64,000 nt of DNA, taken from the NCBI GenBank assembly GCA_022360315.1, contig JAKSDA010000499.1, forward strand, positions 1 through 64,000, written 5' to 3'. The notes below the pieces were generated by a model. It was not told the origin of the DNA and ran no database searches. It worked only from the letters and a program-made list of their open reading frames with translations. This document shows, in pieces, positions 56,239 to 64,000 of this stretch. This DNA is from Pseudomonadota bacterium. GTDB lineage: Bacteria > Myxococcota_A > Polyangia > Haliangiales > Haliangiaceae. The translations under genes were made by a program, and so were the position numbers. Each line of letters starts with the position of its first letter. Positions within the stretch are counted from its first letter, which is position 1.

Positions 56239-56805
56239 CTAGGGCGCCTTGCCGGGCTTCCATTTAATACTGCAGCCGACGCTGGGAGTCTGCTCGGCAT
56301 GTGGGCGCTCACCGGCCAGGACCAGATCGGTGGCGGCGCGCAGGTCAATGCCGGTCACCGGTCCGCCGCCCGGCCGGGTACCATCGAACTGGCCGTGGTA
56401 GACCAGTTTGCGGTCGGCATCGAAGAGAAAGAAATCCGGCGTGCAGGCCGCGCCATAGGCCTTGGCCACATCCTGGCTCTCGTCGTAGAGATACGGAAAG
56501 GCATAGCCGCGTGCCTCGGCCTCTTCTTTCATGCGATCGGGGTGATCGGCGGGATATCCCTGCACGTCGTTGGCACTGATGCCAACCATGGCCAGGCCCT
56601 TTTCGGTGTATTCCCGCGAAAACCGGCCCAGTTCATTGGCGATGTGCTTGACGTACGGGCAGTGGTTGCACAGAAACGCGACTAGAAGGGCCTGCTTGCC
56701 AGCAAAGTCGTCGAGCGATACCCGAGTTCCGGTCCTGGTGTCAGGAAGTGAAAAACCCGGCGCTGTTGTATTGAGAGAAAGCGAGCGAGATTCGGTCAAT
56801 GCCAT
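56239..56805 (-). CDS. Thioredoxin-fold redoxin (AhpC/TSA-like)
   Basis: A 188-residue thioredoxin-fold protein: 'APGFSLPDTRTGTRVSLDDF' at the start, the redox site 'LLVAFLCNHCPYVKHI' (CxxC), 'GLAMVGISANDVQGYPADHP' and 'YGAACTPDFFLFDADRKLVY' containing the cis-Pro. This matches the redoxin family with CNHCPYVK often annotated as thioredoxin family protein. No signal peptide; probably cytosolic reductase or peroxiredoxin-like. The ATG at 56805 has GGAG seven bases upstream; an upstream extension to 56883 is unlikely. Confidence 0.9.
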   Translation of the reverse strand: MALTESRSLSLNTTAPGFSLPDTRTGTRVSLDDFAGKQALLVAFLCNHCPYVKHIANELGRFSREYTEKGLAMVGISANDVQGYPADHPDRMKEEAEARGYAFPYLYDESQDVAKAYGAACTPDFFLFDADRKLVYHGQFDGTRPGGGPVTGIDLRAATDLVLAGERPHAEQTPSVGCSIKWKPGKAP

Positions 56806-57138
56806 GGGTTGTCTCCAGTATTGGCATATAGTCGGCGCTACTGTAGCAAACTCCGGCCGGTCGGGGCCGCATCCCGGGACCATGGGTCGGTGCCTTTCGG
56901 ATCAAATCGGTCCGTCCAATCGGCCGAGATGAACGTAATTTTTGCTGTGAGCCATCCGGGTGCAGTGTCGTGATCGTCCGTCGAGAAGCCGCGATGCTAC
57001 GATTGGTGACGGCACAGATCGGAAAGGCGCGGTTGGTCGAATGGCCTCTACATTGGCTATTGCGGGACAGAGCCGGGCGCTACGCGTCCGGGGCTGTGCC
57101 CCATCAGGTTTGTGCCGCAGGCACAGCGGCTGAGTTGA
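56806..57138. other. Intergenic region downstream of the kinase-ATPase gene
   Basis: About 330 bases between the redoxin start and the end of the kinase gene. Apart from the hairpin below and the redoxin promoter it must contain, nothing was recognised. Confidence 0.4.
57093..57127 (-). terminator. Possible terminator hairpin after the kinase-ATPase gene
   Basis: GCTGTGCC (57093-57100) and GGCACAGC (57120-57127) form a perfect eight-pair stem with a 19-base loop, 12 bases after the kinase stop on the minus strand. There is no U-run, so intrinsic termination is doubtful. Confidence 0.35.
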
Positions 57139-60100
57139 TCAGACTTTATATATATCGCGCATGTGTGTCAGCCACAAGCGCATGCCGCTCAGCTGCAGAG
57201 ATTGGTACGTCGCATCGACTTCGTCCAGACGAGCAGACACGACCTGCCTTTCCTCGCCCAGGTGAAGTGACTCGAAGGCGATGCGGAGACTGCACCAGGT
57301 ATCGATATATGGGATCGGTACGGCACGGGCGCGTTGGGCGCGGGCCCGGGCAAAAAGTTTGCGCGCAGCTTTGTCATTGCCGCGACGGGCTTGATACACG
57401 CCGCGGACCAGTGAGTCGCAACCGCGAAAGATGGGCAGACGAGCCATGCGCCGCCACTGTCGGATACCCGAGCGCAGTGTGGCCAGGAGATCCGGAACTG
57501 CCTCACTTCCCCGTTCATCGGCCAGGCACAGACGAGCCTCGAGAAAGCCGATCTTGGTCATGACACCCCAGCCCTGGTTCAGGTGGTGGGCCAGGTAATG
57601 AGCTCGGGCGCGGTCGAAATAGGACACCGAGTCGCGAAAGCGACCCGAGATCGATGCCTCGAGGCCGAGTATTTCGTTGCCCAGGGCTTCGAGCACGGGC
57701 AAGGCCAGGCGTATGTCCGCGGTCAACACCCGCCGGGCCGCCTCGGCGCTGGCCGAGAAATCGCCGCGGAGCGCATCGACCAGGGCTCGTCCGCACGCGG
57801 CATCGTGGCGGAGCCAGTCAATATCGAGCTCGTCGGCCAGGGCGCCAGCACGGCGAAAATCGTCACTGGCTGGCTGCGTCCGGCCAAAAACCCCGTATCC
57901 CCAGCCGCGCAGGGTCAGGGCGAAATTGATCAGAAAGCGGTCGCCGGTGGCCCGGGCGACCCGCACACCCTCGGCAAAGTGAGCCAGTGAGATCTCGGGA
58001 TCGTTGCTGATCAGGGATTGCGTGCCGCCGCGGACCAGTTCGGCCTGGGCCAGGCCGTACTGATCGCGATTTTCTCGGGCCAATTCGATGGCTCGGGCGT
58101 GGTGCTGGGCTGCCAGTCTCGGCCGAGATCGCAACGAGTAGAGAAACGATGAGCCGACGTGGGCCTCGACCAGATACGCGTTCACGCCCAGGCGATGGGC
58201 CAGGCGGACGAATGCCGCCAGATGAGCGCCGCAGCACTCGAGGTCGATCCACCGGTGCATGAGCCCCAGTTCTCGATGGATAATGGCCAGTTCTTCGCCA
58301 CCCCGGTCATATACCGGGGCGCGGCGCAGAACTCGGCGGATCGCGGTCATGAGAACATCGCGCAGAATCCTGCCAAACAGGCCCCATCGGCGCCGAGGCA
58401 TGGCATCGCCCAGGAGTGCCAGGGCTTGTTCCAGCGTGGCCAGGCCCTCGGCCACATCGTCGGTGCGCAACAGCGCCACGCCGAGTTTGCGCAGCCAGCG
58501 AGCCCTGGTCGCAGGGGGGACTGGTAGGCCCGATCGGACCGCGAGCTGGCGCAGATAGTCGATACTTTGGTGGGTTTGTCCGGCAACCAACAGCGCATCA
58601 GCCAAAAATTCGATGAGTTCTGTACGGGCGCTGTCGCGTACGCCGTCGAGCTCGTCGACGCACTCGAGGGCTGCGCTCAGGTGTTGATGGGCCGATAGAT
58701 AATCGCGGGCCCTGAATGCAGCCAACCCGGCCTTGCGCAGATAGCGAAAGGCGCGCCCTGTATCGCGGCCGCGGGCAAAGTGAAAGGCCAGGGTGGCCAG
58801 CGAGGCAGTGCCGCGCTGCTTCAGGGCTGCGCCAGCTGCGTCGTGATAGCCACTGCGCTGCTGCGCGTCGAGATCTGCCCGCAATACCTCGGCCAGTCGA
58901 TCGTGCTCGAATGCATACTGGTCCAGCCCGCCCGATCTGGAAACGCTGTGCACCACCGAGGCACGAATGGCCTCGTCCAGGGCGTCGAGCACGCTATCTT
59001 CATCGCTGCTGGCAACGCGGCACAAGAGATCGACGTCGAATATCTGTCCGCACACTGCAGCCACGGCGAGGATGGTCCGGGTCTGCGAGCTCAGGGTGGA
59101 TAGTCTGGCCCGCAGTACTTGTCCGACTGCGCTGTTCACAACTGTGGCCAGCTGATCGGTTTGCAGGGTCCAGCCCGATCCCCTCAGGCGCAGATGGCCG
59201 CGGTCGACCAGGGCGCGCACGGCCGACTGGCAAAGGAGTGGGTTGCCCTCGCAGGCGCCGGTAAGATGGCGGACCAGTGCCTTGGGCACGGCCGATACGG
59301 CAATGGCGAGCATGGCCGCAGCAATTTGCGTGACAGCCGGTTCTGGCAGCGGCGGCAGGGTGATAAAGGCAACTCGGTCCGGCTGTGCAACCGCAGTCTC
59401 GACGCCGGTGCGCCCGGCCGGCCGCATGGTCGCGATCAAAACCGGGCGGCGAGGCAGGACAGAATCCAGCTCGGCCAACACATCGTCGAGCAAGCCGAGA
59501 GCACTCGGCTCGGCATGGTGAAGATCGTCCAGAATCAGAACGGTATCCTGGCGCTGGTGCACGGCGCACAGTCGATCGGCAACTCGGCGGGCCAGTTCTC
59601 GCCTGGCCACGGTCGCGTCGTCAGGGTGCACGTGCACGGCCGGGGAATGCCGATCCGTCGTGTTGCCGTCGCCGGCCAGTGCGGGCACCACGGGTCGGCT
59701 GGACGCCCCGGCGCGGCTGGCGGAGCTGTCCAGTGCCTCATCGAGAGCAGCCAGCACGCCGGGAAACGGGGCAAACGGCGTATGTCCACCGCTGCGCTGG
59801 TTAACAAACACCACTCGCAGTTGTTTTTCGGCCAGTTTCTTGTTCACTGCAGTCATGAGCGCAGTCTTGCCCAGGCCGCCCTGACCACATACCGCGACCA
59901 GCCTGGCCACCGGCCCGGTGGCCGCCTCGTCGATGTGCGCCATGACCTCTGCGATGTCGTCATCCCGTCCGATCAAGCCGGGCCGGTACAAGAACCCCCC
60001 GGTCGCGGACTCGGGTAGCGCATCGACCACCGAATCGGCTACTTCGAACCCGTCCATACGAGCCCACATTTCGGCCAGCTGGCGAGCCACATCACTGGCT

Positions 60101-61194
60101 CGCTGGGGCCGCCTGGCCGGGTCGCGCTGAAGCAGCCGGGCGACCAGGTCTTCCAGCGCAGCCGGCGCGTTCGCGGCCACCGTGCGCAAGCGCGGCGGCT
60201 CGCTGTTCAGTCGGGCGACCATGCGCTGGTAGGGGTTGCCGATGAACGGCGGCCGGTCGGCCCATAGCTTGTAGATGACGCAGCCCAGGGCGTACAGGTC
60301 ACAGCGCGGGTCGAGGCTCTTGCCATCGAGCTGCTCCGGGGCCAGATAATCGATGGTACCGAGAACCGCACCGGTTTCGGTCAGCTGGGTTTCGATATCG
60401 TCGATCAACCTGACGATGCCAAAGTCGGCCAGCTTGGGCATCGGAGGGGAGCCAGGAGCGAGCAGTACGTTGGCCGGCTTGAGGTCGCGGTGAATGATGC
60501 GCCGGCTGTGCACGCAGTCGAGAGCAGCAGCCAGACGGATGAAGATGGGAAAGAGCACTTCGCCCGGAGCGCCGACCAGTCGGTTCAGGTTGCCGCCGGC
60601 GATATACTCCATGACGATGTAGCGCTGTTTTTCGTGTACCCCCTCGGCCAGAACCGCCAGGCAGCCGGGATGGTCGATGCGCGAGATGGCGCGAAACTCG
60701 CGGCGAAAGCGTCGCACATGGCGCGGGTCGTCGATCAGGTCGGGGCGCAGCAGCTTGATCGCCACGTCGGTATTGTCACGGGTGTCCCGCGCCCGATACA
60801 CATGTCCAGCAGCGCCAGCACCGAGGCGGGCATCGAGCCGGTAGCGGCCGGCAATCGCGATGCCGATGTGGGGGTCGGGTTTTGCCGGCAGCTCCGCCTG
60901 TGCGTCTTCGGTGCTACCGGCAGCCTGTGATGCGCCACGCTCGGGTGGATCGGCGCGTGTCCGCTCGGTCTGCGACCCGCCGAGTAAACCGACTACATCA
61001 ATTCGGCCATTGGGGCTGTCGCCGGCAAAAAGATCGCCTCGCTTTCTGTCCTGGGTGAGCATTGCTTGCAGCTCGTCGGCCAGGGCCGGATCGCTGGCGC
61101 GCACCCCGGCGATCAGTGCAGTTTGCTCGCTTTTGGCCAGCGCGCACGCCTGATCGAAAAGCTCCATCAGGTGCTGGTAGCGCTGTGGAGTCAC
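57139..61194 (-). CDS. Ser/Thr kinase - AAA ATPase - TPR-like regulator
   Basis: A 1351-residue cytosolic protein. After an N-terminal helical region and linker, residues 117-380 form a kinase: 'ARLGAGAAGHVYRARD', Lys147, 'IIHRDLKPAN' (His-Arg-Asp 235-237), DFG 257-259 and 'APEQ' near 285. All catalytic residues are present. From about 402 ('RPGLIGRDDDIAEVMAH') an AAA/STAND ATPase follows with Walker A 'CGQGGLGKTALM' (436-447) and Walker B 'DTVLILDDLHHAEPSALG'. The last 550 residues are helical TPR-like repeats ('LADALLVAGQTHQSIDYLRQ', 'GLAQAELVRGGTQSLI'). The architecture is that of PknK-like kinases but without the LuxR DNA-binding end. Its ATG overlaps the stop of the ECF sigma gene (ATGA), so the two are translationally coupled; the kinase probably controls that sigma factor or its targets. 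Confidence 0.9.
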   Translation of the reverse strand: MTPQRYQHLMELFDQACALAKSEQTALIAGVRASDPALADELQAMLTQDRKRGDLFAGDSPNGRIDVVGLLGGSQTERTRADPPERGASQAAGSTEDAQAELPAKPDPHIGIAIAGRYRLDARLGAGAAGHVYRARDTRDNTDVAIKLLRPDLIDDPRHVRRFRREFRAISRIDHPGCLAVLAEGVHEKQRYIVMEYIAGGNLNRLVGAPGEVLFPIFIRLAAALDCVHSRRIIHRDLKPANVLLAPGSPPMPKLADFGIVRLIDDIETQLTETGAVLGTIDYLAPEQLDGKSLDPRCDLYALGCVIYKLWADRPPFIGNPYQRMVARLNSEPPRLRTVAANAPAALEDLVARLLQRDPARRPQRASDVARQLAEMWARMDGFEVADSVVDALPESATGGFLYRPGLIGRDDDIAEVMAHIDEAATGPVARLVAVCGQGGLGKTALMTAVNKKLAEKQLRVVFVNQRSGGHTPFAPFPGVLAALDEALDSSASRAGASSRPVVPALAGDGNTTDRHSPAVHVHPDDATVARRELARRVADRLCAVHQRQDTVLILDDLHHAEPSALGLLDDVLAELDSVLPRRPVLIATMRPAGRTGVETAVAQPDRVAFITLPPLPEPAVTQIAAAMLAIAVSAVPKALVRHLTGACEGNPLLCQSAVRALVDRGHLRLRGSGWTLQTDQLATVVNSAVGQVLRARLSTLSSQTRTILAVAAVCGQIFDVDLLCRVASSDEDSVLDALDEAIRASVVHSVSRSGGLDQYAFEHDRLAEVLRADLDAQQRSGYHDAAGAALKQRGTASLATLAFHFARGRDTGRAFRYLRKAGLAAFRARDYLSAHQHLSAALECVDELDGVRDSARTELIEFLADALLVAGQTHQSIDYLRQLAVRSGLPVPPATRARWLRKLGVALLRTDDVAEGLATLEQALALLGDAMPRRRWGLFGRILRDVLMTAIRRVLRRAPVYDRGGEELAIIHRELGLMHRWIDLECCGAHLAAFVRLAHRLGVNAYLVEAHVGSSFLYSLRSRPRLAAQHHARAIELARENRDQYGLAQAELVRGGTQSLISNDPEISLAHFAEGVRVARATGDRFLINFALTLRGWGYGVFGRTQPASDDFRRAGALADELDIDWLRHDAACGRALVDALRGDFSASAEAARRVLTADIRLALPVLEALGNEILGLEASISGRFRDSVSYFDRARAHYLAHHLNQGWGVMTKIGFLEARLCLADERGSEAVPDLLATLRSGIRQWRRMARLPIFRGCDSLVRGVYQARRGNDKAARKLFARARAQRARAVPIPYIDTWCSLRIAFESLHLGEERQVVSARLDEVDATYQSLQLSGMRLWLTHMRDIYKV

Positions 61195-61721
61195 GACGAT
61201 CGGTGGCGATCGAGTTCCATCCGCATCCAGGCCCGCGCCTGGCGCCAGTCTTTTTCGACCGTGGCCACAGAAACCCGCAGTGTGTTGGCGATTTCGGCAA
61301 CCGTCATGCCGGCAAAGATGCGCAATTCGACAACTCGAGCCTGGCGCGGGCTCAGACGGGTCAACCGGGTGATCAGCTCGTCGACCTCGAGGACATCCAT
61401 GGTGACTTCGCGAACGGCCCTGCCGGGTACGGGCACGAGTTCGTTCAGAGTGATGAGCTCATAGTCTCCGCCGCGCTTGGCAGCCTTGCGGCGCCGCGCC
61501 CGGTCGATGACGATCTGTCGCATCGCCGTGGCTGCTACGGCAAGAAAGTGTTCTCGGTCGTTGAAGCCAGCAAATTCATGCCGAGCCAGACGCACATAGA
61601 CTTCGTGGACCAATGCCGTCGGTTGCAAGGTGCTCGAGGTCGGCTGATCGCGAAAGTGACGTGCTGCCAGTACGCGCAGTTGGTCGTAGACGTACTCGAA
61701 TAGGTCGGATGATTCGTTCAT
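61191..61721 (-). CDS. ECF-family RNA polymerase sigma factor
   Basis: A 176-residue sigma-70 family protein of the ECF type: region 2 includes 'TALVHEVYVRLA' and 'REHFLAVAATAMRQIVIDRARRR' (about 55-78), and region 4 is 'LSPRQARVVELRIFAGMTVAEIANTLRVSVATVEKDWRQAR' in position (about 123-163, a helix-turn-helix). This matches the PF07638-type ECF group, often linked to Ser/Thr kinases in Planctomycetes and Myxococcota. It starts from ATG 61721 and ends overlapping the start of the large kinase gene by 4 bases. No anti-sigma gene is adjacent, so activation by phosphorylation is a fair guess. Confidence 0.93.
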   Translation of the reverse strand: MNESSDLFEYVYDQLRVLAARHFRDQPTSSTLQPTALVHEVYVRLARHEFAGFNDREHFLAVAATAMRQIVIDRARRRKAAKRGGDYELITLNELVPVPGRAVREVTMDVLEVDELITRLTRLSPRQARVVELRIFAGMTVAEIANTLRVSVATVEKDWRQARAWMRMELDRHRSS

Positions 61722-61924
61722 ATGACGCAGTCCTGCGCTCTTACACTACAGGTATACAGCACGCTGGCCTGGATGGGGCAAGCGCGATGGCGATGGGAAC
61801 GATGGTTCTCAGCCACCTGGCAATGGAGTGGATGAATGCTCCTCATGCAACTCGTTGCCCGGTTGTGTGGTTGCCTTGGCGCGGCGCTGTGGTCGCGGCT
61901 GTCGGCGTCGCGCGGCTGTCGGCG

Positions 61925-63265
61925 TCAATGGACGTGGCCGAGCTGGGCCGCCACTCTGCGCAACTGAGCCATTAGCTGCTTGGCGCTGCCGGTGCGTTCC
62001 TGTTTGCGTTTTTGCAGACAACCATCAACGATGGCATCCAGCTGGCCGACTTCCGGCAGCCGATCGCCGAGTCTGGGCATGGGCGTTTGCACGTCGCGCA
62101 GTGTTTTCCCCAGATCGGGCCACGACCGGTGAGAGTAGGGATATTCGCCGGTGAGCATCTCGTAGAGAATCACTCCGACTGCCCATATATCAGTGCGCCG
62201 ATCAACAGTGTCGATACCCCACTGTTCCGGTGACATATAGGGCAAGGTGCCCAGGAGCAGCCCTTCTTCGGTGGATACCGGGCTGGTCTCGTCAGCCACT
62301 TCGCCGGTCCACTGTTCCATCGCCTTGGAAATACCAAAGTCGAGTAGTTTGACCGTCCCGGAATTGTCGATCACGATGTTCTCCGGTTTGAGATCGCGAT
62401 GGACGATGTTGTGCTGGTGAGCGCAACACAGGGCACTGGCGATTTGCCAGGCCAGGTCGACGGCGCGTTTTGCCGATAGAGGTCGCGTTTTGCTGGTTTT
62501 GTTGCCGGTAATGATCTGACGCAGAGTCCGACCTTCGATGTACTCGAGGACGAGATAATGCGTGCCGCGATGCTCGCCGACATCGTAGATCGCCACGATG
62601 TTTTCGCTGCGACATCGCGCGGTGTTGCGGGCCTCGCACATGAAGCGGCCGAAAAGCTCGTCGGAGCTGGAATCGAGTACCTTGATGGCCACAGGCCGAT
62701 CGAGAACGGTGTCGCGGGCGCGATAGACCGCAGCCATACCGCCACTGCCCAGGTACGCTTCGACCTGGTAATGGCCGAGATGCATGCCCTCGACAATGCG
62801 CCACCTGACGGAATCACGATTCAGATCAGAATTTTGTACTGACGGCACTGCGCCGCGAACTCGGTGCAAGATACGTGGGGTCGACAGGGCCCCATTGGCG
62901 AGCATCATGTCCACGTGTTCGCGCTGCTCGACATTGATGCCGATGAGATCGAGAAACTCTCGCCGGTGCAGTGGCGGTAGATATGCCGCGATGTGAAAGG
63001 CGACTTCGACGATTTGATCGGTCCCGGCGTAGATCTGGCGAACTCGTGCGGCCAGGCCCGCTGGCTCGGTAACGTCGAGGGCGCCGAGAAACTGATCGAG
63101 CACCTCGTCACCGCGTATCTCAGCTGGGCGATCGACTCTCAAGAGCAATGGATCGTCAAACCCTTGTCTCGCAGCCTCGTGGACGATTGCTGCGGCCTCG
63201 TTCCAGGTCTTGCTACTGGTTGATACGTTCCGGATTTGCTTGGTTCGATCGCTGTGATGCAACAT
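61925..63265 (-). CDS. Hanks-type Ser/Thr protein kinase
   Basis: A 446-residue cytosolic kinase. Residues 1-160 are an alpha-helical N-terminal region ('LDQFLGALDVTEPAGLAARV', 'VEVAFHIAAYLPPLHRREFL') of no known family. The kinase domain (about 165-435) has 'YLGSGGMAAVYRARD', the ATP-binding Lys in 'DRPVAIKVLD', 'NIVHRDLKPENIV', 'VKLLDFGISKAM' and 'LPYMSPEQWG', all intact. There is no membrane segment or sensor domain after it, so it probably responds through its N-terminal region or partners. ATG 63265 follows GGGGAGG eight bases upstream; the frame continues to 63298 with a worse start. An inverted repeat lies 130 bases upstream. The ECF sigma gene follows 200 bases downstream on the same strand. 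Confidence 0.93.
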   Translation of the reverse strand: MLHHSDRTKQIRNVSTSSKTWNEAAAIVHEAARQGFDDPLLLRVDRPAEIRGDEVLDQFLGALDVTEPAGLAARVRQIYAGTDQIVEVAFHIAAYLPPLHRREFLDLIGINVEQREHVDMMLANGALSTPRILHRVRGAVPSVQNSDLNRDSVRWRIVEGMHLGHYQVEAYLGSGGMAAVYRARDTVLDRPVAIKVLDSSSDELFGRFMCEARNTARCRSENIVAIYDVGEHRGTHYLVLEYIEGRTLRQIITGNKTSKTRPLSAKRAVDLAWQIASALCCAHQHNIVHRDLKPENIVIDNSGTVKLLDFGISKAMEQWTGEVADETSPVSTEEGLLLGTLPYMSPEQWGIDTVDRRTDIWAVGVILYEMLTGEYPYSHRSWPDLGKTLRDVQTPMPRLGDRLPEVGQLDAIVDGCLQKRKQERTGSAKQLMAQLRRVAAQLGHVH

Positions 63266-63393
63266 CCTGTTGCCTCCCCATAGTCCTTGTGGTGTCATGT
63301 AGGTGACGCGTCGGTATCACCAGTTCTCTGGCCCACCCGATGCGCCGGGCATTGTGAAGTTTTGCAATGTTTGAGCCAGTCGTTGTGATCTAC

Positions 63394-63421
63394 ACACTTG
63401 TCGTAAGTTGTTGACAAGTGT
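63394..63421. promoter_or_regulatory. 9-bp inverted repeat upstream of the kinase gene
   Basis: ACACTTGTC (63394-63402) and GACAAGTGT (63413-63421) are perfect inverted copies separated by 10 bases, centred about 140 bases before the kinase start codon (minus strand). The arm-gap-arm layout suits a dimeric regulator or a hairpin in the 5' leader. Confidence 0.5.
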
Positions 63422-63769
63422 CGGCACAGGGTGGCAAACGCCGGAAAAGGTCGAGCCGGCGTGAATAATTGTCGGCAGTCATGCGTATGGGGTTTCGCGA
63501 CATCTGCGTAGTTAACTGCTCATCTGCGAAATTTATTTTGCAGTGTCCTGGAAATACTAATCTTCAAAACAATCGCTCGAAAGTAATTGGAAGTCACCGG
63601 AGCGAAGCGAGACTCACGTGAAATGGCAGGGAGAGGTGGAATATCGTAGAAACGGGGTAGGAGCGCTGTGATCCGGGGTAGCTGACCGGACGGCAGTCGT
63701 GCACAGGTCACAGAAATCTAGTGAAAGTTGCAGTATAGAAACATCAGATATTTATTTAGGAGGGATAAA

Positions 63770-63859
63770 GTGGTTATTTGTCAGTGCGGATCTGTGTGTC
63801 GCCCGGGCGACGCGGCCGTTTCGGCTCGGGTTCTGTGCATGACGGATTGCTGTTCGTGA
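63770..63859 (+). CDS. Possible 29-residue Cys-rich miniprotein
   Basis: A GTG at 63770 stands five bases after AGGAGGG (63758-63764), one of the best ribosome-binding sites in the window, inside an AT-rich stretch. The frame encodes 29 residues with six Cys: it begins with 'VICQCGSVC' and ends in 'LCMTDCCS'. No homology is recognised; the start 'VICQC' recalls the opening of [2Fe-2S] bacterioferritin-associated ferredoxins, but the rest is absent. It may be a leader or metal-binding peptide, or a chance frame. Confidence 0.35.
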   Translation: MVICQCGSVCRPGDAAVSARVLCMTDCCS

Positions 63860-64000
63860 CGGATTACCCTCATGCAATGAGCAAGCCATCAGGCGCGGTG
63901 CGGTCAATCAGTCGTCGCCGAAGCCATGTCAAGGTGTTAGCGGCTGCGGCTCGGCCGCTGCAAGCCTGTCGAATGGGCAATGTTCGACACTTTGTCTTGC

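Larger units (their letters stand above)
63266..64000. other. Largely non-coding end of the window
   Basis: About 735 bases upstream of the kinase gene, with lower GC than the rest. It contains a 9-bp inverted repeat and a possible Cys-rich miniprotein (own entries). A rightward frame from ATG 63877 stays open to the window edge but has no ribosome-binding site or recognisable motif. Confidence 0.45.

Noticed and set aside
63877..64000. Partial rightward gene running off the window
   Set aside because: No ribosome-binding site and Arg/Ala-rich random-looking translation; cannot be judged without the following sequence.

Overview
The window reads as one stretch of a high-GC bacterial chromosome, most likely a myxobacterium (phylum Myxococcota, Haliangium/Nannocystis-like). 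The reasons are: three large Hanks-type Ser/Thr kinases fused to other domains, an FHA-containing sigma-54 activator, an ADYC-domain lipoprotein, formylglycine-generating-enzyme-like (SUMF1) folds, a DUF1501/cytochrome pair, many lipoproteins, and long genes with strong GC codon bias. This assignment comes from gene content only. No rRNA, tRNA or CRISPR array was seen.

Layout. 1-5.8 kb: a SUMF1-fold protein, a decayed NB-ARC/WD40 (STAND) gene, an alpha/beta hydrolase and a peculiar T-rich repeat block. 5.8-11 kb: a four-repeat secreted protein divergent from a kinase-nSTAND-SUMF1 fusion. 11-14.3 kb: a BCCT transporter divergent from a gamma-butyrobetaine-dioxygenase-like enzyme (carnitine/betaine theme). 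14.4-18 kb: a translationally coupled DUF1501 / lipoprotein / c-type cytochrome operon. 18.2-21.6 kb: an ADYC lipoprotein and a convergent FHA/sigma-54 activator. 22-29 kb: a three-gene operon, CHAT protease -> MoxR AAA ATPase -> a very large membrane vWA protein with a Cys-rich C-terminal repeat region. 29-34 kb: an enoyl-reductase-like dehydrogenase, a PD-(D/E)XK/Rpn-like protein with a perfect 27-bp repeat, a serine recombinase, a His-rich lipoprotein, a Tat-exported intradiol dioxygenase and a WD40 fragment. 34-43.5 kb: an alkaline-phosphatase-fold lipoprotein, a split alpha-2-macroglobulin and a glycogen branching enzyme. 43.7-45.1 kb: four small unknown genes in tandem. 45.6-46.0 kb: a bacterial CULT (cereblon thalidomide-binding-like) protein. 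46.3-55.3 kb: an AsmA-like giant, a DUF1318-like lipoprotein, a beta-propeller/TPR protein and a cytochrome-like lipoprotein. 55.3-63.3 kb: a sulfotransferase, a redoxin, an ECF sigma factor coupled to a kinase-ATPase-TPR protein, and another kinase. The last 700 bp are non-coding apart from a possible Cys-rich miniprotein.

The strongest candidate for a little-described system is the 22-29 kb operon. It has the composition of the MoxR-vWA ternary conflict systems known from comparative genomics, with a CHAT protease as effector. Here the vWA component is predicted to cross the membrane three times, placing vWA, MoxR and CHAT in the cytosol and a five-fold Cys-rich repeat array outside, so the layout resembles a transmembrane sensor driving an intracellular caspase-like protease. 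The second highlight is the CULT protein, which keeps all three cage tryptophans and both zinc-binding Cys pairs of cereblon. All functional statements rest on motifs read by eye; no database search was run.
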